Shown here piece after piece: positions 52,932 to 61,516 of a stretch of 64,000 bases of DNA (within the stretch, counting starts at the first letter, position 1; each line of letters starts with the position of its first letter). Both the position numbers and the translations under genes were made by a program. Under the pieces are notes generated by a model. That model saw only the letters and a program-made list of their open reading frames with translations. It was not told the origin of the DNA and did not search any database. Source of the DNA: Alkalibacillus haloalkaliphilus (lineage in GTDB: Bacteria; Bacillota; Bacilli; Bacillales; Alkalibacillaceae); contig NZ_BJYA01000019.1 of NCBI RefSeq assembly GCF_007991275.1, positions 1-64,000 of the forward strand, read 5' to 3'.

Positions 52932-53433
52932 TCGTGATGGAGTTATTAATGAAGTTAAAACAAGCCGTGTTAAGTTTGTTAATAAGCCGAGAGACTTTCA
53001 CTTCCTCCCTGGTGTTAAAGAAGCTGTCGCCAAGCTTCATGAATGTGGTTACGATATTTTCGTTGTCACTAACCAAGGCGGAGTAGGATTAGGTTATATG
53101 ACGGAATCTATGCTTAAAGAGATCCACCGACATATGGTCGAAGAGTTCGAAAAAGCGGGTGCATATATAAAAGAAGTAAAAGCTTGCACCCATAAACCAC
53201 ATGAAGATTGTGAATGTCGTAAGCCAAAACCAGGAATGTTAAACACTTTAATCGAAAAACATAACATAGACAGAAGACAAAGTTTTATGATTGGTGATCG
53301 TGAGGTTGATATCGAAGCTGGCTATGCAGCACAAGTTACAAGCCTTATGGTTGGTAACGAATCATCACAAGCTAAATTCTCTTTTAAAGATTTACCCGAA
53401 GCAGTTAAGTGGATTTGTGAAGAAAAAAATTGA
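52909..53433 (+). CDS. HAD-IIIA phosphatase (GmhB-like)
   Basis: A 174-residue phosphatase resembling D-glycero-D-manno-heptose-1,7-bisphosphate phosphatase. Motif I FLDRDGVINE, motif II VVTNQGG, the zinc cluster CTHKPHEDCECRKPKPG and motif IV MIGDREVDIEAG are intact. No heptose gene is visible, and many GmhB-like proteins in Firmicutes act on other sugar or nucleotide phosphates, so the substrate is open. AAAGGAG precedes the ATG. Confidence 0.85.
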   Translation: MNKAVFLDRDGVINEVKTSRVKFVNKPRDFHFLPGVKEAVAKLHECGYDIFVVTNQGGVGLGYMTESMLKEIHRHMVEEFEKAGAYIKEVKACTHKPHEDCECRKPKPGMLNTLIEKHNIDRRQSFMIGDREVDIEAGYAAQVTSLMVGNESSQAKFSFKDLPEAVKWICEEKN

Positions 53434-53441
53434 AATGATAA

Positions 53442-53470
53442 TTGAAACTAAACCGTCCAGGTAGTATAGT
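53442..53470 (+). promoter_or_regulatory. tetR promoter with internal operator
   Basis: TTGAAA (53442-53447), 17-bp spacer, TATAGT (53465-53470). The 19-mer ACCGTCCAGGTAGTATAGT (53452-53470) fills the spacer and -10 box and matches two sites before the carnitine operon (54249 and 54285), so the regulator probably represses its own promoter. Confidence 0.7.
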
Positions 53471-53513
53471 ATCTACATAGATAATTCTATTCTAGATTAA
53501 AAGAGGGATGATC

Positions 53514-54077
53514 ATGAGCAAAAATTCAAGAAGAATCGAAATTTTAAATGCTGCTTCTAAAATCGTTAGTGACAAAGGGATCTTTAACCTCACTCTCGAA
53601 GCTGTAGCCAAAGAAGCAGGAATTAGTAAAGGCGGACTCCTCTACCACTTCCCTTCTAAAGAAGCACTTGTAGAAGGTATGGTTGAACACCTTGCTCATA
53701 ACTACCGTGCAAAGATTGCTAACAACGTAGATAATGATCCACTAGATAAAGGAAAATGGACACGTGCCTTCTTAAATGTCACGTTTAACCAAGGCTACCC
53801 TAATAAAGATATGCACTCAGGACTATTAGCAGCCAAAGCTGTAAAACCTGAGCTTCTAGAACCTCTTCATAACGCCTATGAAGAGTGGCAAGCTAATATA
53901 GAAAATGACGGTTTAGACCCTGTTGATGCTACAATTATTAGATTAGCAACAGACGGTATATGGCTATCAGAGCTGTTCGAGATTTATCAAATTGAACCCG
54001 AACAAAAAAAGCACGTCTATAAACGTCTTCATGAATGGGTTCAAGATATGTACATTAAATCAGAAAAGAAAGATTAA
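53514..54077 (+). CDS. TetR family transcriptional regulator of carnitine catabolism
   Basis: A 187-residue TetR repressor. The N-terminal helix-turn-helix is NLTLEAVAKEAGISKGGLLYHFPSKEALV; the C-terminal domain binds an unknown ligand. ATG 53514 is chosen because GAGGG is 6 bases upstream. The same operator sequence stands in its own promoter and twice upstream of the adjacent carnitine-to-betaine operon, so it very likely controls that operon. A carnitine-pathway intermediate is the natural inducer (inferred). Confidence 0.85.
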   Translation: MSKNSRRIEILNAASKIVSDKGIFNLTLEAVAKEAGISKGGLLYHFPSKEALVEGMVEHLAHNYRAKIANNVDNDPLDKGKWTRAFLNVTFNQGYPNKDMHSGLLAAKAVKPELLEPLHNAYEEWQANIENDGLDPVDATIIRLATDGIWLSELFEIYQIEPEQKKHVYKRLHEWVQDMYIKSEKKD

Positions 54078-54092
54078 CTCCCTCTTTCAATT

Positions 54093-54124
54093 ACTCCACT
54101 ACTAAATTGTAGTGGAGTTTTTTT
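54093..54124 (+). terminator. terminator of the tetR gene
   Basis: ACTCCACTAC (54093-54102) and GTAGTGGAGT (54109-54118), perfect 10-bp stem, 6-base loop, then T. Confidence 0.9.
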
Positions 54125-54238
54125 ACGTCAAAAAACTTATTTTTTATAGATTTTTTCAACCAACGTCTATCCCTCTACAACTCAACGATGACTCCTTTCT
54201 TTTAGTTCTTATTCAATCAAAAATCTTTAAAATAGCTG

Positions 54239-54267
54239 TTGATAAAAAACCGTCCAGATGGTACAGT
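54239..54267 (+). promoter_or_regulatory. promoter/operator 1 of the carnitine operon
   Basis: TTGATA (54239-54244), 17-bp spacer, TACAGT (54262-54267). ACCGTCCAGATGGTACAGT (54249-54267), an imperfect palindrome, overlaps the spacer and -10 box. Binding of the TetR protein here would block RNA polymerase. Confidence 0.7.
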
Positions 54268-54284
54268 ACTTAACAGGATTTCAA

Positions 54285-54303
54285 ACCGTCCAGATGGTAC
54301 AGT
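54285..54303 (+). promoter_or_regulatory. operator 2 of the carnitine operon
   Basis: An exact second copy of the 19-mer, 36 bp downstream of the first and about 40 bp before the first start codon. Its distance suggests cooperative binding or a roadblock. A -35 before it is weak, so it need not be a promoter. Confidence 0.65.
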
Positions 54304-54345
54304 AAATTTATATATTGCTTATTAAATTTAAGGAGGATTTAACTT

Positions 54346-55236
54346 ATGGCACAAAAAGTTATGTTAACAGCAGCCGTTACAGGTGCTGGCGAAACTACAG
54401 AAAAGAACCCTAACGTTCCTGTAACACCGAAGGAGATTGCAGAGTCTGCAATTGAATCGGCAAAAGCCGGAGCTACAGTTGCTCACGTCCATGCACGTGA
54501 CCCAAAAACTAGTGGCATTAGTCACGATGTTGATCATTATCGCGAAATTGTTGACCGCATTCGTGAAGCAGATACAGATGTTGTCATTAATATTACATCA
54601 GGTGGTGGAGGTGACTTCATCCCTAGCTTGGATACTCCAGCTGCAGGTGGTGAAGGAACAGATATCCAAACACCTCAAGAGCGCCACAAGCCCGTAGGAG
54701 AACTACTTCCTGAAATGTGCACATTAGATTGTGGTAGTACAAACTTCGGAAACATGATCTACATGAGCCCGACAGATTGGTTAAGAGAACAGGCGCAACT
54801 AGTAAAAGATAGTGGTGTAAAACCAGAACTAGAGTGTTTCGACACAGGGCATTTACGTTTCGCTAACCAGTTAGTTGCTGAAGGATTAGTCGCTGAAGAC
54901 CCTATGTATCAGTTCTGCCTAGGCATTCCTTGGGGAGCTGAAGCTGATGTAGAAACCATTTCATATATGAAGGGTCGTATCCCAGAGAATGCACACTGGT
55001 CAGCATTCGGCATTGGTCGTATGCAACTGCCTATGGTGACACAAACAGCTCTATTAGGCGGAAACGTTCGTGTTGGACTAGAAGATAACATTTACCTTAA
55101 AAAAGGTGTTCCAGCTACAAACGAACAACTTGTTGACCAAGCAGTTAAACAACTGCACAGCAACAATATTGAAGTCATGACACCACAAGAAGCGCGTGAA
55201 CAATACAACTTGTTACAACTTAACGGAGGAAAGTAA
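54346..55236 (+). CDS. BKACE-type 3-keto acid cleavage enzyme (dehydrocarnitine)
   Basis: Zn-dependent enzyme of the beta-keto acid cleavage family (DUF849), 296 residues. The metal/substrate motif HVHARD is at 47-52. BKACE enzymes split a 3-keto acid with acetyl-CoA; next to carnitine dehydrogenase the expected reaction is 3-dehydrocarnitine plus acetyl-CoA to acetoacetate plus betainyl-CoA. GGAGG is upstream of the ATG. It is first in the operon after the two operator sites. The exact substrate is inferred from neighbours. Confidence 0.88.
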   Translation: MAQKVMLTAAVTGAGETTEKNPNVPVTPKEIAESAIESAKAGATVAHVHARDPKTSGISHDVDHYREIVDRIREADTDVVINITSGGGGDFIPSLDTPAAGGEGTDIQTPQERHKPVGELLPEMCTLDCGSTNFGNMIYMSPTDWLREQAQLVKDSGVKPELECFDTGHLRFANQLVAEGLVAEDPMYQFCLGIPWGAEADVETISYMKGRIPENAHWSAFGIGRMQLPMVTQTALLGGNVRVGLEDNIYLKKGVPATNEQLVDQAVKQLHSNNIEVMTPQEAREQYNLLQLNGGK

Positions 55237-55239
55237 TTT

Positions 55240-56184
55240 ATGACATTAACAGAGCAAACACCAAAGAAAGTAGCGATTATTGGTACTGGTGTGATCGGAA
55301 ATGGTTGGATTATTCGTTTTCTTGCCAATGGCTTTGACGTTGTCGCTTTTGACCCAGCAGAAGGTGCTGAAGAAAAGACAAAACAAGTCATTAAAAACGC
55401 ATGGGAATCGGTTAAAGAACTAGGATTACACCCAGAAGCCGATCAAAACCGACTAACTTTCGTATCGACTATGGAAGAAGCAGTTAAAGACGCTGATTTA
55501 ATTCAAGAAAATGTGCCTGAACGTGTTGTGCTCAAACAACAAGTTCTAGCTGATATAGATTCACACGCTAAAGGTGATGCCATAATCGGCTCAAGCACAT
55601 CAGGTATTAAACCGACAGAATTACAAGTACAAATGAAAAACCCTGAACGATTAGTCGTAGCCCATCCTTTCAACCCAGTGTACTTATTACCACTCGTTGA
55701 AATTGTTGGCGGTGAGTCTACTAATCAAGAGAATATTAATCTAGCATACCAATTTTATGAAAAGGCAAATATGAAGCCGATGATCATCGACAAAGAAATT
55801 GAAGGTTTTGTTGCTGATCGACTTATGGAAGCACTATGGCGAGAGGCCCTACACTTAGTAAACGATGGAATTGCTACTACAGAAGAAGTCGATAAAGCGA
55901 TCACTTACGGGGCTGGCCTACGCTGGGCGCAAATGGGGCCATTTATGACTTTCCATTTAGCTGGTGGTGAACAAGGTATGCGCCATATGCTAGAACAATT
56001 TGGTCCAGCCCTGAAGTTACCTTGGACTAAGTTAGAAGCACCTGAACTAACAGATGAATTAAAAGAGCGCGTCATTACAGGCTGTGAATCACACGCTGGT
56101 GAACGCTCTGTCGCTGAATTAGAAAGAAGGCGTAACGAATTTCTAGTAAAGCTAATGGACTTAGTTGAAGAATATTGGCCATAA
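55240..56184 (+). CDS. L-carnitine 3-dehydrogenase
   Basis: NAD-dependent 3-hydroxyacyl dehydrogenase-type enzyme of 314 residues oxidising L-carnitine to 3-dehydrocarnitine. Rossmann motif GTGVIG at 15-20; VAHPFNPVYLLPLVEIVGG, with the catalytic His, and the GLRWAQMGPFMTFHLAGGEQGMRHML block are characteristic of carnitine dehydrogenases. It is 3 bases after the BKACE gene, so tightly coupled. Confidence 0.9.
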   Translation: MTLTEQTPKKVAIIGTGVIGNGWIIRFLANGFDVVAFDPAEGAEEKTKQVIKNAWESVKELGLHPEADQNRLTFVSTMEEAVKDADLIQENVPERVVLKQQVLADIDSHAKGDAIIGSSTSGIKPTELQVQMKNPERLVVAHPFNPVYLLPLVEIVGGESTNQENINLAYQFYEKANMKPMIIDKEIEGFVADRLMEALWREALHLVNDGIATTEEVDKAITYGAGLRWAQMGPFMTFHLAGGEQGMRHMLEQFGPALKLPWTKLEAPELTDELKERVITGCESHAGERSVAELERRRNEFLVKLMDLVEEYWP

Positions 56185-56197
56185 AGAGGTGTTATGA

Positions 56198-56668
56198 ATG
56201 ACTACTGAATTTAAATATGAAGATTATGTTCATCCAGAATGGGTCGATTACAACGGTCACATGAATGATGCTGAGTATGCTAAAGTATTCAGCCACGCTG
56301 TTGATGCGTTTATGGGTGAAATTGGGTTAACACAAGAAGTAATTGCAGAAGAAGCTTACACCATTTTTACACTTGAAACACATCTTTGTTATTTAAAAGA
56401 AGCGCATGAAGGTGAAAAGCTTTCAGTTACAGTTCAAATTATAGATCATGATCCAAAGCGTCTTCACGTTATATTTTCAATGTTTAACGAACAACAAGAA
56501 CTCGTTGCAACGAGTGAACAAATGTTAATGGGCATGGATACTAACCAAGGTAAACCCGCTCCATTTATAACAAATGTACAAGAAAAAATAAATACAATTT
56601 GGTCAAAACATGAACATTTAGAGCAACCGAAACAAGTTGGAAGAACGATTGGGATCAGAAAGAAATAA
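56198..56668 (+). CDS. hotdog-fold thioesterase (probable betainyl-CoA thioesterase)
   Basis: A 156-residue hotdog thioesterase; PEWVDYNGHMNDAEYAKVFSHAVDAFM holds the active-site aspartate/histidine region of the 4-HBT subgroup. In this operon it should hydrolyse betainyl-CoA to glycine betaine and CoA, completing carnitine-to-betaine conversion. It is 13 bases after the dehydrogenase gene, with AAAGAGGTG upstream of the ATG. In some bacteria this enzyme is fused to the dehydrogenase; here they are separate. Confidence 0.85.
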   Translation: MTTEFKYEDYVHPEWVDYNGHMNDAEYAKVFSHAVDAFMGEIGLTQEVIAEEAYTIFTLETHLCYLKEAHEGEKLSVTVQIIDHDPKRLHVIFSMFNEQQELVATSEQMLMGMDTNQGKPAPFITNVQEKINTIWSKHEHLEQPKQVGRTIGIRKK

Positions 56669-56709
56669 TCTAATCCCACGTCTTCTCTTACAAATAAAGG
56701 AGAATCTTT

Positions 56710-57909
56710 ATGAGTAAAATAAAAGTTTCAGAGTTAACTAAAATATTCGGCCCTAATCCTAAACAAAGTTTAGAACGGTTAAATAAAGGGGCATCGAAGG
56801 ATCAAATATTAGCAGATACCGGTAACACGGTAGGCGTTAACCAGGCTTCCTTTGACGTAAAACCAGGAGAGTTTTTCGTCATTATGGGTTTATCAGGCAG
56901 TGGTAAATCAACCTTGATCCGCCTCGTCAATCGACTCATTGAGCCGACATCCGGCCATGTATACATTGATGATGAGGATATAACGAGTATGAATAAAAAT
57001 GAGCTCATTGAAGCTCGCCGTAAAAAATTAGGAATGGTTTTTCAAAACTTTGGTCTTTTCCCACATCGAAATGTAGTAGGCAACGTTGCTTACGGACTTG
57101 AAATCCAAGGCGTTGAGAAACAAGAGCGTGAACAAAAAGCTCAAAAAGCAATCGAAGACGTTGGCTTAAAAGGATATGAATCTAGCTCCCCAAACGAATT
57201 AAGTGGCGGAATGCAGCAGCGTGTTGGCCTTGCCCGAGCACTTGCGAACGATACAGATATTTTATTAATGGATGAAGCGTTTAGCGCTCTTGACCCACTA
57301 ATTCGTAAAGACATGCAAGATGAACTATTAAAATTACAGAAAAAATTAGGCAAAACAGTTTTATTCATTACACACGATTTGGACGAAGCATTGAAGCTCG
57401 GTGATCGTATTGCGATTATGAAAGACGGTCAAATTGTACAAATCGGTTCTTCTGAAGAAATTTTAGAAAACCCTGCTAACGAATATGTTAGTAATTTCGT
57501 TAAAGACGTTGACCGTTCAAAAGTATTAGATGCTGAACAAGTTATGCGTCGTCCGGAAGTTTTAACAACTTATAAAGGTGGTCCGAGAACAGCCATTAAG
57601 AAAATGGAAGATGTCGGTGCATCAAGCATTTTCGTCGTTGATCGCGATGACCAATTCCAAGGGCTATTAACGATTGACGATGCAATTCGTGCCTATAAAG
57701 AAGAAATTCCTATGGAAGAAGTATTAAATCAAGACGTTCACACAACGACACCGACAACACCGTTAAGCGATCTTATTGGTGTTGCGGCAGACACGAAGTA
57801 TCCAATTGTCGTCTTAGATGAAGAACAAAAACTATTAGGCATTATTTCTCGTGTATCCATTCTATCAGGACTTGTTCTTGGTAAAGAGAAAGACGAGGTG
57901 ACTAACTAA
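56710..57909 (+). CDS. quaternary-amine ABC transporter ATPase with tandem CBS domains
   Basis: ATPase subunit of an OpuA/ProV-type importer, 399 residues: Walker A GLSGSGKST, signature ELSGGMQQRVGLARAL, Walker B ILLMDEAFSALD, H-loop ITHDLDEA, then two CBS domains (about residues 275-390) as in OpuAA. CBS pairs in such importers sense ionic strength or c-di-AMP. It is 41 bases after the thioesterase gene and shares the operon; carnitine and/or glycine betaine is the likely cargo. Confidence 0.88.
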   Translation: MSKIKVSELTKIFGPNPKQSLERLNKGASKDQILADTGNTVGVNQASFDVKPGEFFVIMGLSGSGKSTLIRLVNRLIEPTSGHVYIDDEDITSMNKNELIEARRKKLGMVFQNFGLFPHRNVVGNVAYGLEIQGVEKQEREQKAQKAIEDVGLKGYESSSPNELSGGMQQRVGLARALANDTDILLMDEAFSALDPLIRKDMQDELLKLQKKLGKTVLFITHDLDEALKLGDRIAIMKDGQIVQIGSSEEILENPANEYVSNFVKDVDRSKVLDAEQVMRRPEVLTTYKGGPRTAIKKMEDVGASSIFVVDRDDQFQGLLTIDDAIRAYKEEIPMEEVLNQDVHTTTPTTPLSDLIGVAADTKYPIVVLDEEQKLLGIISRVSILSGLVLGKEKDEVTN

Positions 57910-58751
57910 TGAATTATTTTGAACTACCATTAGAACAATGGACTAATACCTTTGTAGACGATTGGTTTTTACCAACGTTCGGAAATGCATTCGACTCAAT
58001 TGGAGCAGTGCTAAACGCCTTTGTCGATCTCGTCACTGATGTCTTACTATTTGTACCGCCAGAGCTATTTACACTATTACTAGTCATACTCTCTTGGCGC
58101 GTAGGTGGAAAAGGGCTAGCTATTTTCACCTTTTTAGGTATGTTGTTTATTGGCTCTGTTGACATATGGGAAGAGTCTATGCACACGTTATCAATTGTTA
58201 TTGTATCAACATTCGTCTCATTACTTGTTGGTATTCCAGTTGGTATATTAAGTGCTATGAATAATCGGGTGCAAAGTGTCGTACGACCGACTTTAGACTT
58301 TATGCAGACTCTACCAAGCTTTGTTTACTTAATACCAGCCGTATTGCTATTCGGCCTAGGTGGGGTTTCTGCAGTAATTGCAACGTTTATTTTCGCAGCG
58401 CCACCAGCTGTAAGAATGACGAACTTAGGTATTCGACATGTACCTAAAGAAGTCATCGAAGCATCAAGAGCTTTTGGTTCTACTTCGAAACAATTACTTT
58501 TTAAAGTTCAATTACCACTAGCAGTACCAAGTATTATGGCTGGTGTAAACCAAACCATCATGCTATCACTATCGATGGCCGTAATCGCATCGATGATCGG
58601 TGCACCAGGTTTAGGTGCTACAGTATTACAGGCGATTTCTCGAGTGAATATTGGACTCGGTTTAGTCGGTGGTTTAGGAATTGTTGTATTAGCGATTATT
58701 TTAGACCGTATCACACAAGGAATTGGACAAGGTCAAAATAATAAATCTTAA
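57909..58751 (+). CDS. quaternary-amine ABC transporter permease
   Basis: A 280-residue ProW/OpuAB-type permease with six or seven helices. The cytoplasmic interface loop AAPPAVRMTNLGIRHVPKEVIEASRAFGSTSKQLLFKVQLPLA, rich in the EAA pattern, is conserved. Its start overlaps the ATPase stop (TAATG). It lacks a fused substrate-binding domain, which is encoded by the next gene. Confidence 0.9.
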   Translation: MNYFELPLEQWTNTFVDDWFLPTFGNAFDSIGAVLNAFVDLVTDVLLFVPPELFTLLLVILSWRVGGKGLAIFTFLGMLFIGSVDIWEESMHTLSIVIVSTFVSLLVGIPVGILSAMNNRVQSVVRPTLDFMQTLPSFVYLIPAVLLFGLGGVSAVIATFIFAAPPAVRMTNLGIRHVPKEVIEASRAFGSTSKQLLFKVQLPLAVPSIMAGVNQTIMLSLSMAVIASMIGAPGLGATVLQAISRVNIGLGLVGGLGIVVLAIILDRITQGIGQGQNNKS

Positions 58752-58777
58752 TCAATCTATTTAAAGGAGAGTTATTC

Positions 58778-59656
58778 ATGAAGAAATTATTTATTACACT
58801 AACTGCTCTTGCACTTGTTGCGTTAGCAGCATGCGGGAATGGTGAAGATCAAGACAGTAACGGAGATTCAGCAGAAGTTGAAGAAAAAGGCACACTAACA
58901 TTTGGTGTAACACCTTGGACAAGTACAGTTCCTCCAACAAAAGTAGCAAAACTAGTACTTGAAGATATGGGTTATGAGATTGAAGAGACACAAGCAGACG
59001 TAAGCTCAACTTTCATGGGCTTATCACGTGGAGACATTGATATTTTCATGGATTCTTGGATGCCAGTTCACGAGATCTACTTTGATGAGTATGAAGACTC
59101 TGTTGAAAATGTTGCCACAAGCTATGACAATGCAGATGCAGGTTTAGTTGTTCCAACGTACGTAGATGATATTGAAACTGTTGAAGATTTAAAAGGTAAC
59201 GAAGAAATGTTCGGAAACGAAATTTACGGGATTGAAGACGGAGCTAGTGCAACAGAAATGATCGATGATTTCATCGAAGCTTATGACCTAGATTTTGAAC
59301 AAGTTAATTCATCTGAAGGTGGAATGATTGCACAAGCGCAGCGCATGATGAATAATGAAGAGCCAGTCATTTTCTACGGTTGGAGACCACACACTATGTT
59401 TAATGAATTTGATCTTAAAATTGTTGAAGAGCCAGCAGGAGATTTCTTTGAGCAGTCTTCTGTTCACGTTGTAACTAATGGTGAACTAGCTAATGATCAT
59501 CCAGAAGTATATGAGTTTCTATCAAATTGGAGCATTCCAATTGATGATGTAGAGGCTATGATTGTTGAGATTGAAGATGGTGCAGATGAAGAAGAAGTTG
59601 CACAAGAATGGATCGAAAACAATCAAGACCACATTGATGAAATGCTAGAAAATTAA
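58778..59656 (+). CDS. quaternary-amine ABC transporter substrate-binding lipoprotein
   Basis: A 292-residue OpuAC-type lipoprotein. The lipobox LVALAAC ends at Cys19. Trp47 (TPWTST), Trp94 (DSWMPVH) and Trp202 (YGWRPHT) provide the aromatic cage for the trimethylammonium group. The mature protein is very acidic, with few lysines, as is usual for exported proteins of halophiles. The genetic context suggests carnitine as ligand, though glycine betaine is possible. It is followed by a terminator, ending the operon. Confidence 0.9.
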   Translation: MKKLFITLTALALVALAACGNGEDQDSNGDSAEVEEKGTLTFGVTPWTSTVPPTKVAKLVLEDMGYEIEETQADVSSTFMGLSRGDIDIFMDSWMPVHEIYFDEYEDSVENVATSYDNADAGLVVPTYVDDIETVEDLKGNEEMFGNEIYGIEDGASATEMIDDFIEAYDLDFEQVNSSEGGMIAQAQRMMNNEEPVIFYGWRPHTMFNEFDLKIVEEPAGDFFEQSSVHVVTNGELANDHPEVYEFLSNWSIPIDDVEAMIVEIEDGADEEEVAQEWIENNQDHIDEMLEN

Positions 59657-59671
59657 TCCCCCATTAATATA

Positions 59672-59702
59672 AAAAGGTCTGCCTACTAAAGGCAGGCCTT
59701 TT
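59672..59702 (+). terminator. terminator of the carnitine operon
   Basis: AAAAGGtCTGCC pairs with GGCAGgCCTTTT around a short loop, followed by T. Confidence 0.85.
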
Positions 59703-59734
59703 CTATAAATAATTTTAGGAAAGGTGTGTTATGT

Positions 59735-61414
59735 ATGTCTCAAGTCATCATTGAAAAGGATATTCCTTGCAAGTTAAGAGATGGTGTAACACTATATGCC
59801 AATATATATCGTCCCAATCAACCTGGACAATTTCCAACTTTACTTAGTCGTCTGCCTTATAATAAAAACTTACCAAACTTCTCACATCGCTACATCGATC
59901 CGCTTCGATTAGTAGAACAAGGATACGTAGTCATCATACAAGATGTTCGTGGCCGGTTTGCTTCTGAAGGAGAATTCCAACCGTTTAATCAAGAATTTAA
60001 TGACGGTTATGATAGCGTCGAGTGGGCAGCATCGTTAGATTTTAGTAATAGTCACGTTGGTTTATTTGGTTTGTCTTATTACGGGTTTACCCAAATGTTC
60101 GCCGCGATGAGTCAACCACCGTCACTAAAGGCAATTTTCCCTGCTTTTACAGGACATAATATTGCTGAAGAATTCTCAGAACGTCAAGGCGCTGTGGAAC
60201 TAGCTAAACTACAGACATGGATGTTAGATTCCATTGCTCCTGACTACTTAAGAAGAAAACAAACCGCAGAGCAATTTAAAGACACAGAAAAACTATTGAT
60301 CGAAGACTTAGACCATATTCTTGATTGGCATGCTTATACCCCATATGCAGAATTGCCTCCAATCATGAAACATGAACCTATACAACAACTTTACACTAAC
60401 TATATTAACAATGAGCTATTTAGTGATGCGCTAAAACACACTGACATCAATGCAGTTCAAACACCAGGTTACCACATGGCAGGTTGGTACGACTGCTTCT
60501 TAAACGCAACAATTAATAACTATACTAAAACCGTTCAAAATAACTCCAATCAAAAGTTGATCATTGGGCCTTGGGGACACGGTGTGTTTTCACCATACTT
60601 TGGTGACAGATATTTTGGTTTGCACGGGTCAGGAGAATGCATTGAAGGTAAAGACGATATCACTTCCTTACACATCAAATGGTTTGATTATTGGTTAAAA
60701 GGAAAAAGTTCTAATGTAATTGAAGAGGCTCCTATTAAACTATTTGTCATGGGAAGTAATAAGTGGCGGTCTGAGTACGAATGGCCATTAGCAAGAACGA
60801 ATTACACACCATTATATTTACAAAAAGACAACAGACTCTCTTTTAATCAGCCTTCTGAAAATAAAAGTTACAACCAATTTGAGTATGACCCTAACCAACC
60901 TGTACCAACTAAAGGAGGGCCATCACTTTTCATTCATGGAATCAACACCGGCCCATTAGCCCAAAATGAAATTGAAACTAGAGATGATGTTCTCATCTAT
61001 ACAACAGAACCACTAGAGCAGCCAGTCGAGGTAACAGGTCCCGTAAAAGCCTATGTTTATGCCAGCTCTGACGCCGTTAATACAGATTTCACTGTTAAAC
61101 TAACTGACGTACAACCAGACGGAACTTCAATTAACGTAACTGAAGGTATTGTTAGAGCGAAACATCAACACCCGAATTTTAAACCTGATGACGTTACCTT
61201 ATTTGAGATCGATCTTTGGGCAACTAGTATTGAGTTTTTACAAGGACACCGAATTCGAATTCAAATCTCATCTAGTAATTTTCCGATGTATGATGTAAAC
61301 CCTAATACAGGCAATAGTCTAAAAAACACTACAGAGACAACCGTTGCAAATCAAACGATCTATCATAATAAAGACTACCCTTCTCACGTCCTGTTACCTA
61401 TTATTGATTCATAA
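59735..61414 (+). CDS. CocE/NonD family hydrolase
   Basis: A 559-residue alpha/beta hydrolase of the Xaa-Pro dipeptidyl-peptidase/cocaine-esterase group. Oxyanion motif DVRGRFASEGEF near residue 75, nucleophile GLSYYG near 112, histidine in GPWGHG near 270, and a C-terminal jelly-roll domain (from about 340). No signal peptide, so it is cytoplasmic. Substrate unknown: esters, amides and dipeptides occur in this family. ATG 59735 has AAAGGTG 8 bases upstream. It lies between terminators and so is monocistronic. Confidence 0.85.
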   Translation: MSQVIIEKDIPCKLRDGVTLYANIYRPNQPGQFPTLLSRLPYNKNLPNFSHRYIDPLRLVEQGYVVIIQDVRGRFASEGEFQPFNQEFNDGYDSVEWAASLDFSNSHVGLFGLSYYGFTQMFAAMSQPPSLKAIFPAFTGHNIAEEFSERQGAVELAKLQTWMLDSIAPDYLRRKQTAEQFKDTEKLLIEDLDHILDWHAYTPYAELPPIMKHEPIQQLYTNYINNELFSDALKHTDINAVQTPGYHMAGWYDCFLNATINNYTKTVQNNSNQKLIIGPWGHGVFSPYFGDRYFGLHGSGECIEGKDDITSLHIKWFDYWLKGKSSNVIEEAPIKLFVMGSNKWRSEYEWPLARTNYTPLYLQKDNRLSFNQPSENKSYNQFEYDPNQPVPTKGGPSLFIHGINTGPLAQNEIETRDDVLIYTTEPLEQPVEVTGPVKAYVYASSDAVNTDFTVKLTDVQPDGTSINVTEGIVRAKHQHPNFKPDDVTLFEIDLWATSIEFLQGHRIRIQISSSNFPMYDVNPNTGNSLKNTTETTVANQTIYHNKDYPSHVLLPIIDS

Positions 61415-61416
61415 CG

Positions 61417-61449
61417 AAAAAAGCACTCGGATCTTCCGAGTGCTTTTAA
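61417..61449 (+). terminator. terminator of the CocE-type gene
   Basis: AAAAGCACTCGG (61419-61430) pairs with CCGAGTGCTTTT (61435-61446) around a 4-base loop. Confidence 0.88.
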
Positions 61450-61516
61450 TTTCCCACTCTCAATTTGGATAATTATGTTAAAATGGACACACATACTAAA
61501 TCTAGGGGGAATTAAT

